From contig CAVVVP010000003.1 in the NCBI GenBank assembly GCA_963751695.1, positions 1 through 64,000 on the forward strand: a stretch of 64,000 bases of DNA. The letters are read 5' to 3'. The translations under genes were made by a program, and so were the position numbers. The notes beneath the pieces are model-generated. The model had not been told where the DNA came from and searched no databases. It saw only the letters and a program-made list of their open reading frames with translations. The DNA comes from SZUA-22 sp963751695. GTDB lineage: Bacteria > Bacteroidota > Ignavibacteria > Ignavibacteriales > Melioribacteraceae. Of the stretch, positions 39,238 through 46,756 are shown piece after piece; positions within the stretch are counted from its first letter, which is position 1, and the number at the start of each line of letters is the position of its first letter.

Positions 39238-42090
39238 AATAGATTTTTTGTAAAATGTAACTTTTATATAACTATTTTCATCACAGAAATAATCAATCAA
39301 TTTGCTATACGGTACTACTCCAGTATTTGATGGTGGTGATTCATGATAGTAATAAAGATTTGTCAGATTATTAAATGTACTTTCGCCTACTACATCAAAA
39401 TTCATATTCCAATCTGTGTTATTTTGAAGGGCTATGTTTGCACCAGCGCATTCCCACTGAGAGTTTTCATCGTCATAATGAGACTTAGCTTCAACACTAA
39501 AAGAAGATATATTTAGTTGATCATCAAGCTCCAATTTAACTGTGCCTGTTGCATCAGCTCCGTAGTCGTTCGGTTCTAAAACCCCCTCAAAAGTAGTCCC
39601 TGTAAAATTGCCTATTGTATTCCACTCTGCTAAATAGCCCATTGTATCAATTGTTGGTGAAGTATTTGGTGGCGGTGGGATACGATGCCGCTCCCAGATA
39701 CCCATAACACGAGTCTCTATTTTACATGCGTTAAATTTAATTTCCTTGGGCTTTTCAAGTTTTAACTCAAGATTGATGTTTGTTAGATTATTATATGGGG
39801 GGCTACACTCCGAATTTGTAACTACTACTCGTAGATTTCTGATATTACTATTACTAAATTGTGTACTTAATAATTCTTTAATACTCATTAAAAAGCTTTC
39901 TCCTTTACCAAGTAGAAAGTAATTGTTCCCAAAATCACCGTATACAAATAATGTATTGTTGTTGAGATCAGTAGTGCTAATTCTTAATACTCTCAATGTA
40001 TCAAATGCATTTGGACTCCATCCAATTTTGTAAACTTTAGCTGATAGAGGATGATATTTTATATCTTTAAATGATTTTAGTGTATCGCTTTTATTTTCAA
40101 ATGTATGTTCTCCTGCTATTATATCATGAAGAGGTTTAGGTTCATCATAAGGATTAAATGCCCCCTCCTTATCAAAAGATTCATAAATATTACTTTCTAT
40201 GTAATTTTCAAGATAATCAGGCCACCACAAATATGAATCTGCCATAAAATTCTTTATTGCTTCAATTGGTTTTAATCTATTACCCTTAATTTGATCATAA
40301 ATTAGCAAAATCAGATCTGTACCATAATTGACATCAATATATTTAATAAAAGAAGACATTCCACCACCGTGCTTTAGAGCAGAGAGTGACGTTGTTCCAG
40401 CCCCAGCTAACATTCCAGAAAAAGGAGCAAGTCGATTATCTCCACTTCCTTCATTAAAAACATGAAGGATTGTTGAGTTCTGAAAATCTATTGGGAAATA
40501 TGGAAAATCATCAGGCCACTGTTTGTGCTTTTTTTCTTCAAACCAGCTAGCAGTAGCGTGATGGAACCAGTACCGGCTAGGATCAACTTTTCCAGTAAAT
40601 TCATTAGGAAGAAAAAAATCTTGATCATATGTCCTCAAAATTCCAACTGCACACTCGCGCAAGGAACTATACATTATATTATTAATTCTATCTTGATCGA
40701 TGAGTAGTGACATATTTTTTAAACCAAATGTTGGATAATAGATACAGCCTCGTTTTTCTATATTAGGATTGAGTTTTTTTACATAAACTTCAACTGGCCA
40801 ATTCACACTGGTTGTATCAAATCCTTCATCCCTTAACAAATTGTAATTCCACTCTAGTGTATTACCTATTTGTTTTATTAACCAATATTCGTATTTCTTG
40901 TCAAAGATCTTGAAATGCTTGTTGTAAGATAATTGAGAACTAAATCCGGTTTTTGCTGTAAAATATGTTTTATGCTGCTTATAATTTGAAGAACTTGATT
41001 TTGTCATTTTGTTTTCTGAAGGAGAAGAAGAAATTGGTAATTCACATTTTAAAATTCCTAATGAGTCTTTTGTTTCCATAAAATTGTATACTATCTCAGA
41101 AGTATTTGTAAAAGGTAACTCATAATCTTGCCCAATAGTTATATAGGATTCATCTGTCAGTTGCTCAACTGGAACTATTGCAATATTTAATGGGAAATTA
41201 ATTTTTAGTGGTAATCCATCAACTCCTATAATCTTTGATACATTATCGTTATCCCACTCATTTGCGTCTTTTTCAAAAAGCTTAAGTTCGAAATCTGAAT
41301 CAAATGCTCCTTCAGGTATATTCATTGAAAAATTATCTAATTCAACAACGCCGCCCATCGGTCCTATTATTTGTGCTTTTAATATCTTTGAAATGATTAA
41401 TGTAATTGAAGTATCACGAGTGCATACTATATGACTAAATTCAGTTGAAATTATGGTTTCACCACTTACTCGAAAAGTAAAAGAGAAATTGTTATATGCT
41501 TTTTTTATTTGAGTGGCATTTTTAGTACTTTGATTTAAGTTTATTGATGGAGCTTGTAAATGTCTGCCTCCATCTAGCAACACCATTTTATGAACTTTAA
41601 ATAGATCTTTGGTTTTTAATCGGCAGAAGTAAATGCCAGTTGCTACACCACTTCCAAAATTATTTCTTCCGTCCCATGTCATGTGGTATACACCGGCTTT
41701 TTTAAAATTGTTGTAAAGTTTTCTTACTTCTCTTCCGAGAATGTCATAGATCTTTATTTCGATGTTCTCAGCTTTTGGAAGTTCAAAGTAGATCATTGTA
41801 GTTGGATTAAATGGATTTGGATAATTTCTTAGAACAATATGATCGGTTGGGACTATTGTCGGTCGACCTTCAATATCAGTAATATTTGATATAGAGAAAT
41901 TACCTGAATCATCTGTAACATCGCTGTAGATGTTGTTTGTGTCAGTCTCGTCAATAATTTCGACTAAAGCATTGCTAATTGGATTTAATTCAGAATCTGT
42001 GACCGTGCCGTCGATTGTAATTTGTCCAAAAGAATGTGTACCTAATAAAGACAAAATAATAGTAAATACGTAAAATTTAAAAGATCTCAT
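39232..42090 (-). CDS. Multidomain secreted protein with an internal sorting-type domain
   Basis: About 952 residues from the ATG at 42090 (GGGGC upstream; an ATG at 42126 would start inside element copy E). Order: signal peptide (FTIILSLLGTHSFGQ); CarboxypepD_reg-like domain (ITIDGTVTDSELNPISNALV); at residues 70-180 a domain that looks exactly like a T9SS sorting domain (NYPNPFNPTTMIYFELP, IYDILGREVRKLY, GIYFCRLKTKDLFKVHKMVLL); a ZU5-like region (GGVVELDNFSMNIPEGAFD); and a long part with a zincin-like WFHHATASWFEEKK segment that lacks a clear HExxH. The C-terminus lacks a sorting domain and its stop codon falls in a partial dispersed element. Export route uncertain. Confidence 0.8.
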   Translation of the reverse strand: MRSFKFYVFTIILSLLGTHSFGQITIDGTVTDSELNPISNALVEIIDETDTNNIYSDVTDDSGNFSISNITDIEGRPTIVPTDHIVLRNYPNPFNPTTMIYFELPKAENIEIKIYDILGREVRKLYNNFKKAGVYHMTWDGRNNFGSGVATGIYFCRLKTKDLFKVHKMVLLDGGRHLQAPSINLNQSTKNATQIKKAYNNFSFTFRVSGETIISTEFSHIVCTRDTSITLIISKILKAQIIGPMGGVVELDNFSMNIPEGAFDSDFELKLFEKDANEWDNDNVSKIIGVDGLPLKINFPLNIAIVPVEQLTDESYITIGQDYELPFTNTSEIVYNFMETKDSLGILKCELPISSSPSENKMTKSSSSNYKQHKTYFTAKTGFSSQLSYNKHFKIFDKKYEYWLIKQIGNTLEWNYNLLRDEGFDTTSVNWPVEVYVKKLNPNIEKRGCIYYPTFGLKNMSLLIDQDRINNIMYSSLRECAVGILRTYDQDFFLPNEFTGKVDPSRYWFHHATASWFEEKKHKQWPDDFPYFPIDFQNSTILHVFNEGSGDNRLAPFSGMLAGAGTTSLSALKHGGGMSSFIKYIDVNYGTDLILLIYDQIKGNRLKPIEAIKNFMADSYLWWPDYLENYIESNIYESFDKEGAFNPYDEPKPLHDIIAGEHTFENKSDTLKSFKDIKYHPLSAKVYKIGWSPNAFDTLRVLRISTTDLNNNTLFVYGDFGNNYFLLGKGESFLMSIKELLSTQFSNSNIRNLRVVVTNSECSPPYNNLTNINLELKLEKPKEIKFNACKIETRVMGIWERHRIPPPPNTSPTIDTMGYLAEWNTIGNFTGTTFEGVLEPNDYGADATGTVKLELDDQLNISSFSVEAKSHYDDENSQWECAGANIALQNNTDWNMNFDVVGESTFNNLTNLYYYHESPPSNTGVVPYSKLIDYFCDENSYIKVTFYKKSIP

Positions 42091-42125
42091 TTTTGCCCCG
42101 CGTTGTGTTATAATCATAGAACACA

Positions 42126-42193
42126 CCTTGGGAGAAGCCCAATAGATTTGACAGAGAAAAGTTCGTACAGGATTCAGAACGTTTCTCTCAAGG
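42126..42193 (-). repeat. 68-bp dispersed element, copy E
   Basis: Full length. An extra base in the inner stem (AAAAGTTC) turns the single bulge of the other copies into a symmetric 1x1 mismatch. It lies 35 bases upstream of the chosen start of the 952-residue protein, the closest of all copies. Confidence 0.85.
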
Positions 42194-42324
42194 AGGAATG
42201 CTTAATTGTATGAAAAGAACTTAAGAAATGGTTTAATTAGAATCAAATTTTTTTTGTGATGTAAAGCACTCATTAAAAAAAGTAAGAGTACTATATTTTA
42301 AGTATAGATTTTTCAAATAAAAAA

Positions 42325-42356
42325 GGCGGGAAGAAACATGGCTGGGACTTCTCGCC
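42325..42356 (-). terminator. Rho-independent terminator, bidirectional
   Basis: GGCGGGAAG faces CTTCTCGCC with one G-T pair and a 14-base loop, with A runs on the left and T runs on the right. On the minus strand it lies about 15 bases after the stop of the RsbRD-like gene. Confidence 0.8.
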
Positions 42357-42370
42357 TTTTATTTTTCAAA

Positions 42371-42943
42371 CTATCTGATTAGTCCAATGCTGAGTCCTTC
42401 ACCATACATCTGTTCCCGAATTTTCCTAACACTCTCTTGATAAAGAGCACCACCGGTAAATAAAGTTTCGAGTTCATCTTTTGTGAACTTTTTTGATTCA
42501 GCAATATGAGAATAAAGTTCGTTCATATAACCGCGGATAATGTAGAAGTCACCCAGATCAAAATAATTATTAATTACAGTCATAAACTCGATTGCATCTC
42601 GGGCTTTGAGAACTCCAGTAACTTCATCTTTCCATGCAACAAAACTCCAAAGAACTTTCTTTTCTAAGTAAAGCGCATAATAGATTTCAGAAAGAGGAAA
42701 GCCTTCTTTTATTCTCGCAGTTCCAACTTCTTGAAAGTAGACAGCTGCATCATCATTAGAGGCACCTTTCATCAGCCAATCTTGTAAATTTGAAAAAAGG
42801 GTGTTTCCCCTTTTATGAATTTCTTCTTCTGGAAGTCTATTGTAAGTTTCTAAATACTCAGATCGTTTTACCTCACTGACCCAAGTTGATACAAGATTAT
42901 CAAGGTTTGTTTCTAGGATCGCAATTAAACTTTCATAAACCAT
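42371..42943 (-). CDS. RsbRD N-terminal-domain protein
   Basis: 190 residues, nearly all helical, without signal peptide. The pattern (LDNLVSTWVSEVKRSEYLETY, LQDWLMKGASNDDAAVYFQE, GTARIKEGFPLSEIYYALYL, then LGDFYIIRGYMNEL) fits the RsbRD_N sensor domain of stressosome-like proteins, where it usually precedes a histidine kinase or STAS domain. Here it stands alone, so it would be a cytoplasmic sensor or partner protein. The start is well placed after AGGAGG. Single-gene unit with its own terminator. Confidence 0.65.
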   Translation of the reverse strand: MVYESLIAILETNLDNLVSTWVSEVKRSEYLETYNRLPEEEIHKRGNTLFSNLQDWLMKGASNDDAAVYFQEVGTARIKEGFPLSEIYYALYLEKKVLWSFVAWKDEVTGVLKARDAIEFMTVINNYFDLGDFYIIRGYMNELYSHIAESKKFTKDELETLFTGGALYQESVRKIREQMYGEGLSIGLIR

Positions 42944-43108
42944 TCGAACCTCCTATATATTTTTTTATATATAATAGTCTGGGCAATAGTTTTAAGTCAA
43001 GCAATAGATGAAATTAATTAAACTTTATAATTGATGATTTAATTACATCTGATTAAAAAGTAAGTAAAGAATGGTATAATGTCAAGAAAGTAAATATAAC
43101 TGTGAGAA

Positions 43109-43612
43109 CTATTGACCTATGATTTCTTGAATGTAATCTCTCATCATTTCCATCTGTGGTTTTGCTTTTATTCTTCCATAAAACATGAAGAGTGAAATAA
43201 CAATAAAAAGGACAAAACAGAATCCGATAACTCCCCAAGTTAGTGAAGTATCCATATCTAGAGTTAATTGTGAAAATAAGTACATAAGTGTAAAGAGAAA
43301 GAGAGTTCCAGCAAAGAAAATTAGAAACATTGTAAGAGTGAAAACTGCAGGATTTGGACCAATTACTTCTCGAATTCGAGTTACATTGTTTTCTTTTTCT
43401 ACAAACATATTTAGCTCTGGAGACCAGTAATGTCTTGCAGAATCGGCAACCTTGATGAGAATATTTGGTTTTACCACTCTTCCATGAAAAAGCTTTGGAT
43501 CATTTTGAAAACGATAATCGAATTTTTGAAATATGATTTCTGGATCAATTTCTAAATCATATTGTCGTCTAAATTTAATGCTGTATTCACTACTCATTCG
43601 AATCTCATTCAA
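43109..43612 (-). CDS. Two-helix membrane protein, unknown
   Basis: 167 residues (or 162 from the ATG at 43597). A soluble N-terminal part of about 90 residues (YDLEIDPEIIFQKFDYRFQ, ARHYWSPELNMFVEKE) precedes two transmembrane helices (VFTLTMFLIFFAGTLFLFT and WGVIGFCFVLFIVISLFMFY) and a short charged tail. No family recognised. It follows the TPR-like gene by three bases, so they form an operon. Confidence 0.65.
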   Translation of the reverse strand: MNEIRMSSEYSIKFRRQYDLEIDPEIIFQKFDYRFQNDPKLFHGRVVKPNILIKVADSARHYWSPELNMFVEKENNVTRIREVIGPNPAVFTLTMFLIFFAGTLFLFTLMYLFSQLTLDMDTSLTWGVIGFCFVLFIVISLFMFYGRIKAKPQMEMMRDYIQEIIGQ

Positions 43613-43615
43613 TAA

Positions 43616-45055
43616 TTAAAGTTGATATTTAATCTCGAGATCGTTTGATCTATATATCAAACGTTGATAATCTGCTTCTTCAATTTCTTCTATCAATTCC
43701 TCAGCTTTTTCCTCAGTGATATCTGTAACTAGATAAATATCTAATAAATAGCTTAGGGAATTAATTTTACTTCTCCAATTAGTACTTCTTTTGGATAATT
43801 GGAAATAAGGTTCAGCCTCAAAAAATCTATCTTTCTGAAAAAGATATGTTCCATGAATAACATTGAACTCATCTTCCATTTCTTTTGAATAAAACTTTGG
43901 TAAAACTTTAAGCAATTGGGAAAAAGATTTTTCATCGTCAAGAGCTGCAGCAGAGCGAAGTTTAAAAACATATTTAGATTCATCTTCATATTCTTGGTCA
44001 AGTTTAAATAATTTAGTGTAATTATCATTTAATTCTAATCTGTATTTGTTTACATCTTGCTCGTTTCCAAGTAACCAATTATTATACACATGGAGATATT
44101 TTGTATATTCTATTATTCCCCTCCATGTTGGCGGATCATCCTCAAAAGCCGACCTCGAAAACTCCAATGATGCTGGAATATTATTAGTAAGGAAATAATA
44201 TTTTGCTTTGACAAAGTCATCCAATAATTTACTATACTCTCCCTCAAATTGTTTAGATGATTTTTTAGCTAATCCTAGATTTAGCATTGTATTTACATAC
44301 CAATTCCTAATTCTCTGATTCTCTGGAAATTTATCAACAAAAGATTCGAAATATGGTAGTGAAGCATATCCATTACTTTCCATGAAAGCATTTATTTCTA
44401 GCAGCATTAAATTAGCTTGTGGAAAAACGACTATACCATTTTCAAAAGCGAGTTTTATTTCCTTAAGACCTTCTGATCTATCTCCAGAAACTCCCAATAT
44501 TCCTGCAAAAAATCCAGTTATACCACTTAATCTATCTGCATAGTATTTAAAAACTCCAGGGTATAAATACGCATCGTAACATTCTGGATATTCTTCAATT
44601 ATCTCCTCATAAATATCTACTGATTTAATTCCATTTTTGTATGCATTCCACCACGAACCATTCATTCCAGCGTATCGGGAATAATAACCATATAAGCCTG
44701 CCAAATAAAATTGATTATTAGGAGTTTCTTCAACATCCTCCAGTTTGTCTATTGCTTTTTCCATTTTGTTGATTGCATTTTCAACTAAAACATCTCTAAG
44801 AGAGTCTCTATCTTCAAGAGGTGAGTGATTAATTTTTGAGTGAAGTAATAATGCGTCTGCTCCAAAGTAGTAGAAATAATACTTAGGATTAAGATCATCA
44901 ATTTTTATTAGTGAATCACATACTACCAATGCTTCTTCGTATTTTTCATTAAAAGTAAGAGTATTGATTTTTTCATCTATCTTTTTATACTCAAGAAAAT
45001 TCTTCGAGAAACTAATACTGACAATTACAAAAATGAGGAGTAACGTTTTTTTCAT
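43616..45055 (-). CDS. Exported TPR-like protein
   Basis: 479 residues with a short signal peptide (TLLLIFVIVSISFSKN). The rest is helical with TPR-like spacing (YEEALVVCDSLIKIDDLNPKYYF, ENAINKMEKAIDKL, QNQRIRNWYVNTMLNLGLA-type pairs). An aromatic, Gly-containing stretch (NGSWWNAYKNGIKSVDIYEE and ITGFFAGILGVSGD) is common in a family of uncharacterised Bacteroidota/Ignavibacteria periplasmic TPR proteins. Probably a periplasmic scaffold. Followed at once by the two-helix membrane protein gene. Confidence 0.7.
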   Translation of the reverse strand: MKKTLLLIFVIVSISFSKNFLEYKKIDEKINTLTFNEKYEEALVVCDSLIKIDDLNPKYYFYYFGADALLLHSKINHSPLEDRDSLRDVLVENAINKMEKAIDKLEDVEETPNNQFYLAGLYGYYSRYAGMNGSWWNAYKNGIKSVDIYEEIIEEYPECYDAYLYPGVFKYYADRLSGITGFFAGILGVSGDRSEGLKEIKLAFENGIVVFPQANLMLLEINAFMESNGYASLPYFESFVDKFPENQRIRNWYVNTMLNLGLAKKSSKQFEGEYSKLLDDFVKAKYYFLTNNIPASLEFSRSAFEDDPPTWRGIIEYTKYLHVYNNWLLGNEQDVNKYRLELNDNYTKLFKLDQEYEDESKYVFKLRSAAALDDEKSFSQLLKVLPKFYSKEMEDEFNVIHGTYLFQKDRFFEAEPYFQLSKRSTNWRSKINSLSYLLDIYLVTDITEEKAEELIEEIEEADYQRLIYRSNDLEIKYQL

Positions 45056-45140
45056 ATATCTAGAATAATTAGTGAATTGGTAAATAATTGGCTACAATTA
45101 TATTGAAGTTTGAGTTTAATTTAAAGGCACAAATGAGTAT

Positions 45141-45163
45141 GAGGGAAGCAAGCCGCTTCCCTC
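45141..45163 (-). terminator. Hairpin terminator after the DUF4412-like gene
   Basis: GAGGGAAGC and GCTTCCCTC arms with a five-base loop lie 13 bases past the stop at 45176. The T tract after it is poor, so it is a strong hairpin with a weak tail. Confidence 0.6.
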
Positions 45164-45175
45164 TTTGCATCAAAT

Positions 45176-45802
45176 TTAATTTCCCATTAATCCTTTCATA
45201 TCGATTTTACCCATATCTTTAATTTCAATTCCTTCCGGAATTTTGAAAAGATCTGCTGATACATCTATATCTGTTTCTAAACTCTCCATTTCTTGAACAA
45301 TACTTACTCCCATCATATTTACTTCCGTACGAATTCCGATTGATTGCCAAACCCAAATCTTTCCACCCATTTTAGGTACTTCCCAAACATCACAATCTTT
45401 ACCTTTGATTGTTTCGTTACCAACCTTTTTACCACCCATCTTTTTCATAATATCCTCACCAATCTTTTCAACATCGTCCTCATCAGACAACATATCATAC
45501 ATAGGATTCTCCATTTTTGTCGCGGTATTGGTTGCTTTATCAATATTATAAATATACTTTCCCTCAAGAATCGTCTGAGAATTTATACTCTGCTTAATAC
45601 CCATCATATCCATTTCTGACTCTGTAAAATGAACTTCTTTTCGACCATAATCATCGAAATATAATGTTTCTGTTCCTGTCTGAGCGCCAGACATTTTATA
45701 AACTACCTTGCCAGACTTAAATTTGTATCGCTTAAAATCTTGACCATTCAGAAGGAAAGAGAATGTAAGTAGTGTTAATAGTACAATCGAAAACTTTTTC
45801 AT
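45176..45802 (-). CDS. DUF4412-like periplasmic/outer-membrane protein
   Basis: 208 residues with a signal peptide (FSIVLLTLLTFSFLLNGQ). The start of the mature chain (YKFKSGKVVYKMSGAQTGTETLYFDDYGRKE) and the later GKDCDVWEVPKMGGKIWVWQ and LFKIPEGIEI are those of DUF4412/LolA-like half-barrel proteins. The family binds hydrophobic ligands in related cases, but the function is not established. Last gene of the Rieske-cytochrome transcript, 22 bases after the DUF1684 gene. Confidence 0.75.
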   Translation of the reverse strand: MKKFSIVLLTLLTFSFLLNGQDFKRYKFKSGKVVYKMSGAQTGTETLYFDDYGRKEVHFTESEMDMMGIKQSINSQTILEGKYIYNIDKATNTATKMENPMYDMLSDEDDVEKIGEDIMKKMGGKKVGNETIKGKDCDVWEVPKMGGKIWVWQSIGIRTEVNMMGVSIVQEMESLETDIDVSADLFKIPEGIEIKDMGKIDMKGLMGN

Positions 45803-45823
45803 GATTTCTCCACAAATTAATTT

Positions 45824-46714
45824 TTAATGAAATGCTGAATGAAAATTCATTTCACCAGCTGTTACCCTTATTTTAAGAACATTATTTTTGTTTGGTAATG
45901 GACAAGTTGCAAATTTTGTAAAAACACATGGAGGATTGTAAGCACGATTAAAATCTATTTCAACTTTTCCTGTTGAGTCTGGCGAATCTAAAGATAAAAA
46001 GCGCCCCGCTCCATAAGTTTCTTCTCCATTTGTCATATCAGCAAAAACAAGAAACAAACTATTTTCTTCACCAAGAGGCTCTAAAGTGTGCTTCATCCCA
46101 TCTTTTGTAAAGAGCAGTTTTCCGTAGGCTAGTCCAGTATCGATGGTGCCCATTATATTAGGAACTTCAACTTTCTTTGGTCCGTCATACTTCATAAACT
46201 CTGCTTCTATTTTCCAATCTGGATCGATGTCAAACAACTCAATGCCTTCAAAATTTTTGAGGAGTTGACTTTCAGAATCTTTAAGACGAATACCATATCT
46301 CTCCCCTCTTTTAATAACATACCAACTTAATGTATTGAATTGGAGAATAGTGGGATTTCCCGTCATATCATCTAACAACTTTTGCCTTGTTACGAGTGAA
46401 TCATTATTGAGAACGTTTATTCCCTCTCTTATTTCAACAGCAACAATTGAATCAGTTAAGATAAATTTGCCAATATTGCCAGGAGAGGAACTCTCCGGGA
46501 ATATTATATCATTTGATATATCTGTACCAAAGCTATTTTCACCTTCTTTTAACCAATACAATCCCACGAGTGACAGCCATCCATTTGGGTTTTTAAGTCT
46601 CTCAATTCTTTTTTTGTGGAATTCTTTAACTGACTTAACATATGGGGTTTCTACTTCATTTGAACATTCCACAAATAAAAACAATATTAATATACTAAAG
46701 AAATATTTTTTCAA
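45824..46714 (-). CDS. DUF1684 lipoprotein
   Basis: 296 residues with a lipoprotein signal (ILILFLFVEC). The body is a full-length DUF1684 protein: WLSLVGLYWLKEGENSFG near the start, DWKIEAEFMKYDGPKKVEVP, then ETYGAGRFLS, FNRAYNPPCVFTKFATCPLP and the C-terminal GE-x-NFHSA. The CxxxxxxCP-type segment is typical of the family. The biochemical role is unknown. Its gene lies 42 bases after the cytochrome gene, so it is probably transcribed with it. Confidence 0.85.
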   Translation of the reverse strand: MKKYFFSILILFLFVECSNEVETPYVKSVKEFHKKRIERLKNPNGWLSLVGLYWLKEGENSFGTDISNDIIFPESSSPGNIGKFILTDSIVAVEIREGINVLNNDSLVTRQKLLDDMTGNPTILQFNTLSWYVIKRGERYGIRLKDSESQLLKNFEGIELFDIDPDWKIEAEFMKYDGPKKVEVPNIMGTIDTGLAYGKLLFTKDGMKHTLEPLGEENSLFLVFADMTNGEETYGAGRFLSLDSPDSTGKVEIDFNRAYNPPCVFTKFATCPLPNKNNVLKIRVTAGEMNFHSAFH

Positions 46715-46756
46715 ATTTTATCCTAGTTATCAGCTAATTAAATTAACTATTCAGTT

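Noticed and set aside
3195..41830. The recurrent GGATTAAATGGATTTGGGTAG-like words as a DNA repeat family
   Set aside because: They are the reverse complement of the codons for NYPNPFNPS in sorting domains, so they are explained by coding conservation.
9384..42193. Dispersed element as a known riboswitch
   Set aside because: The GGGAGAAGCCC part recalls the yybP-ykoY core at first sight, but the conserved bases and stem order do not match, and I cannot assign it to any class I know.
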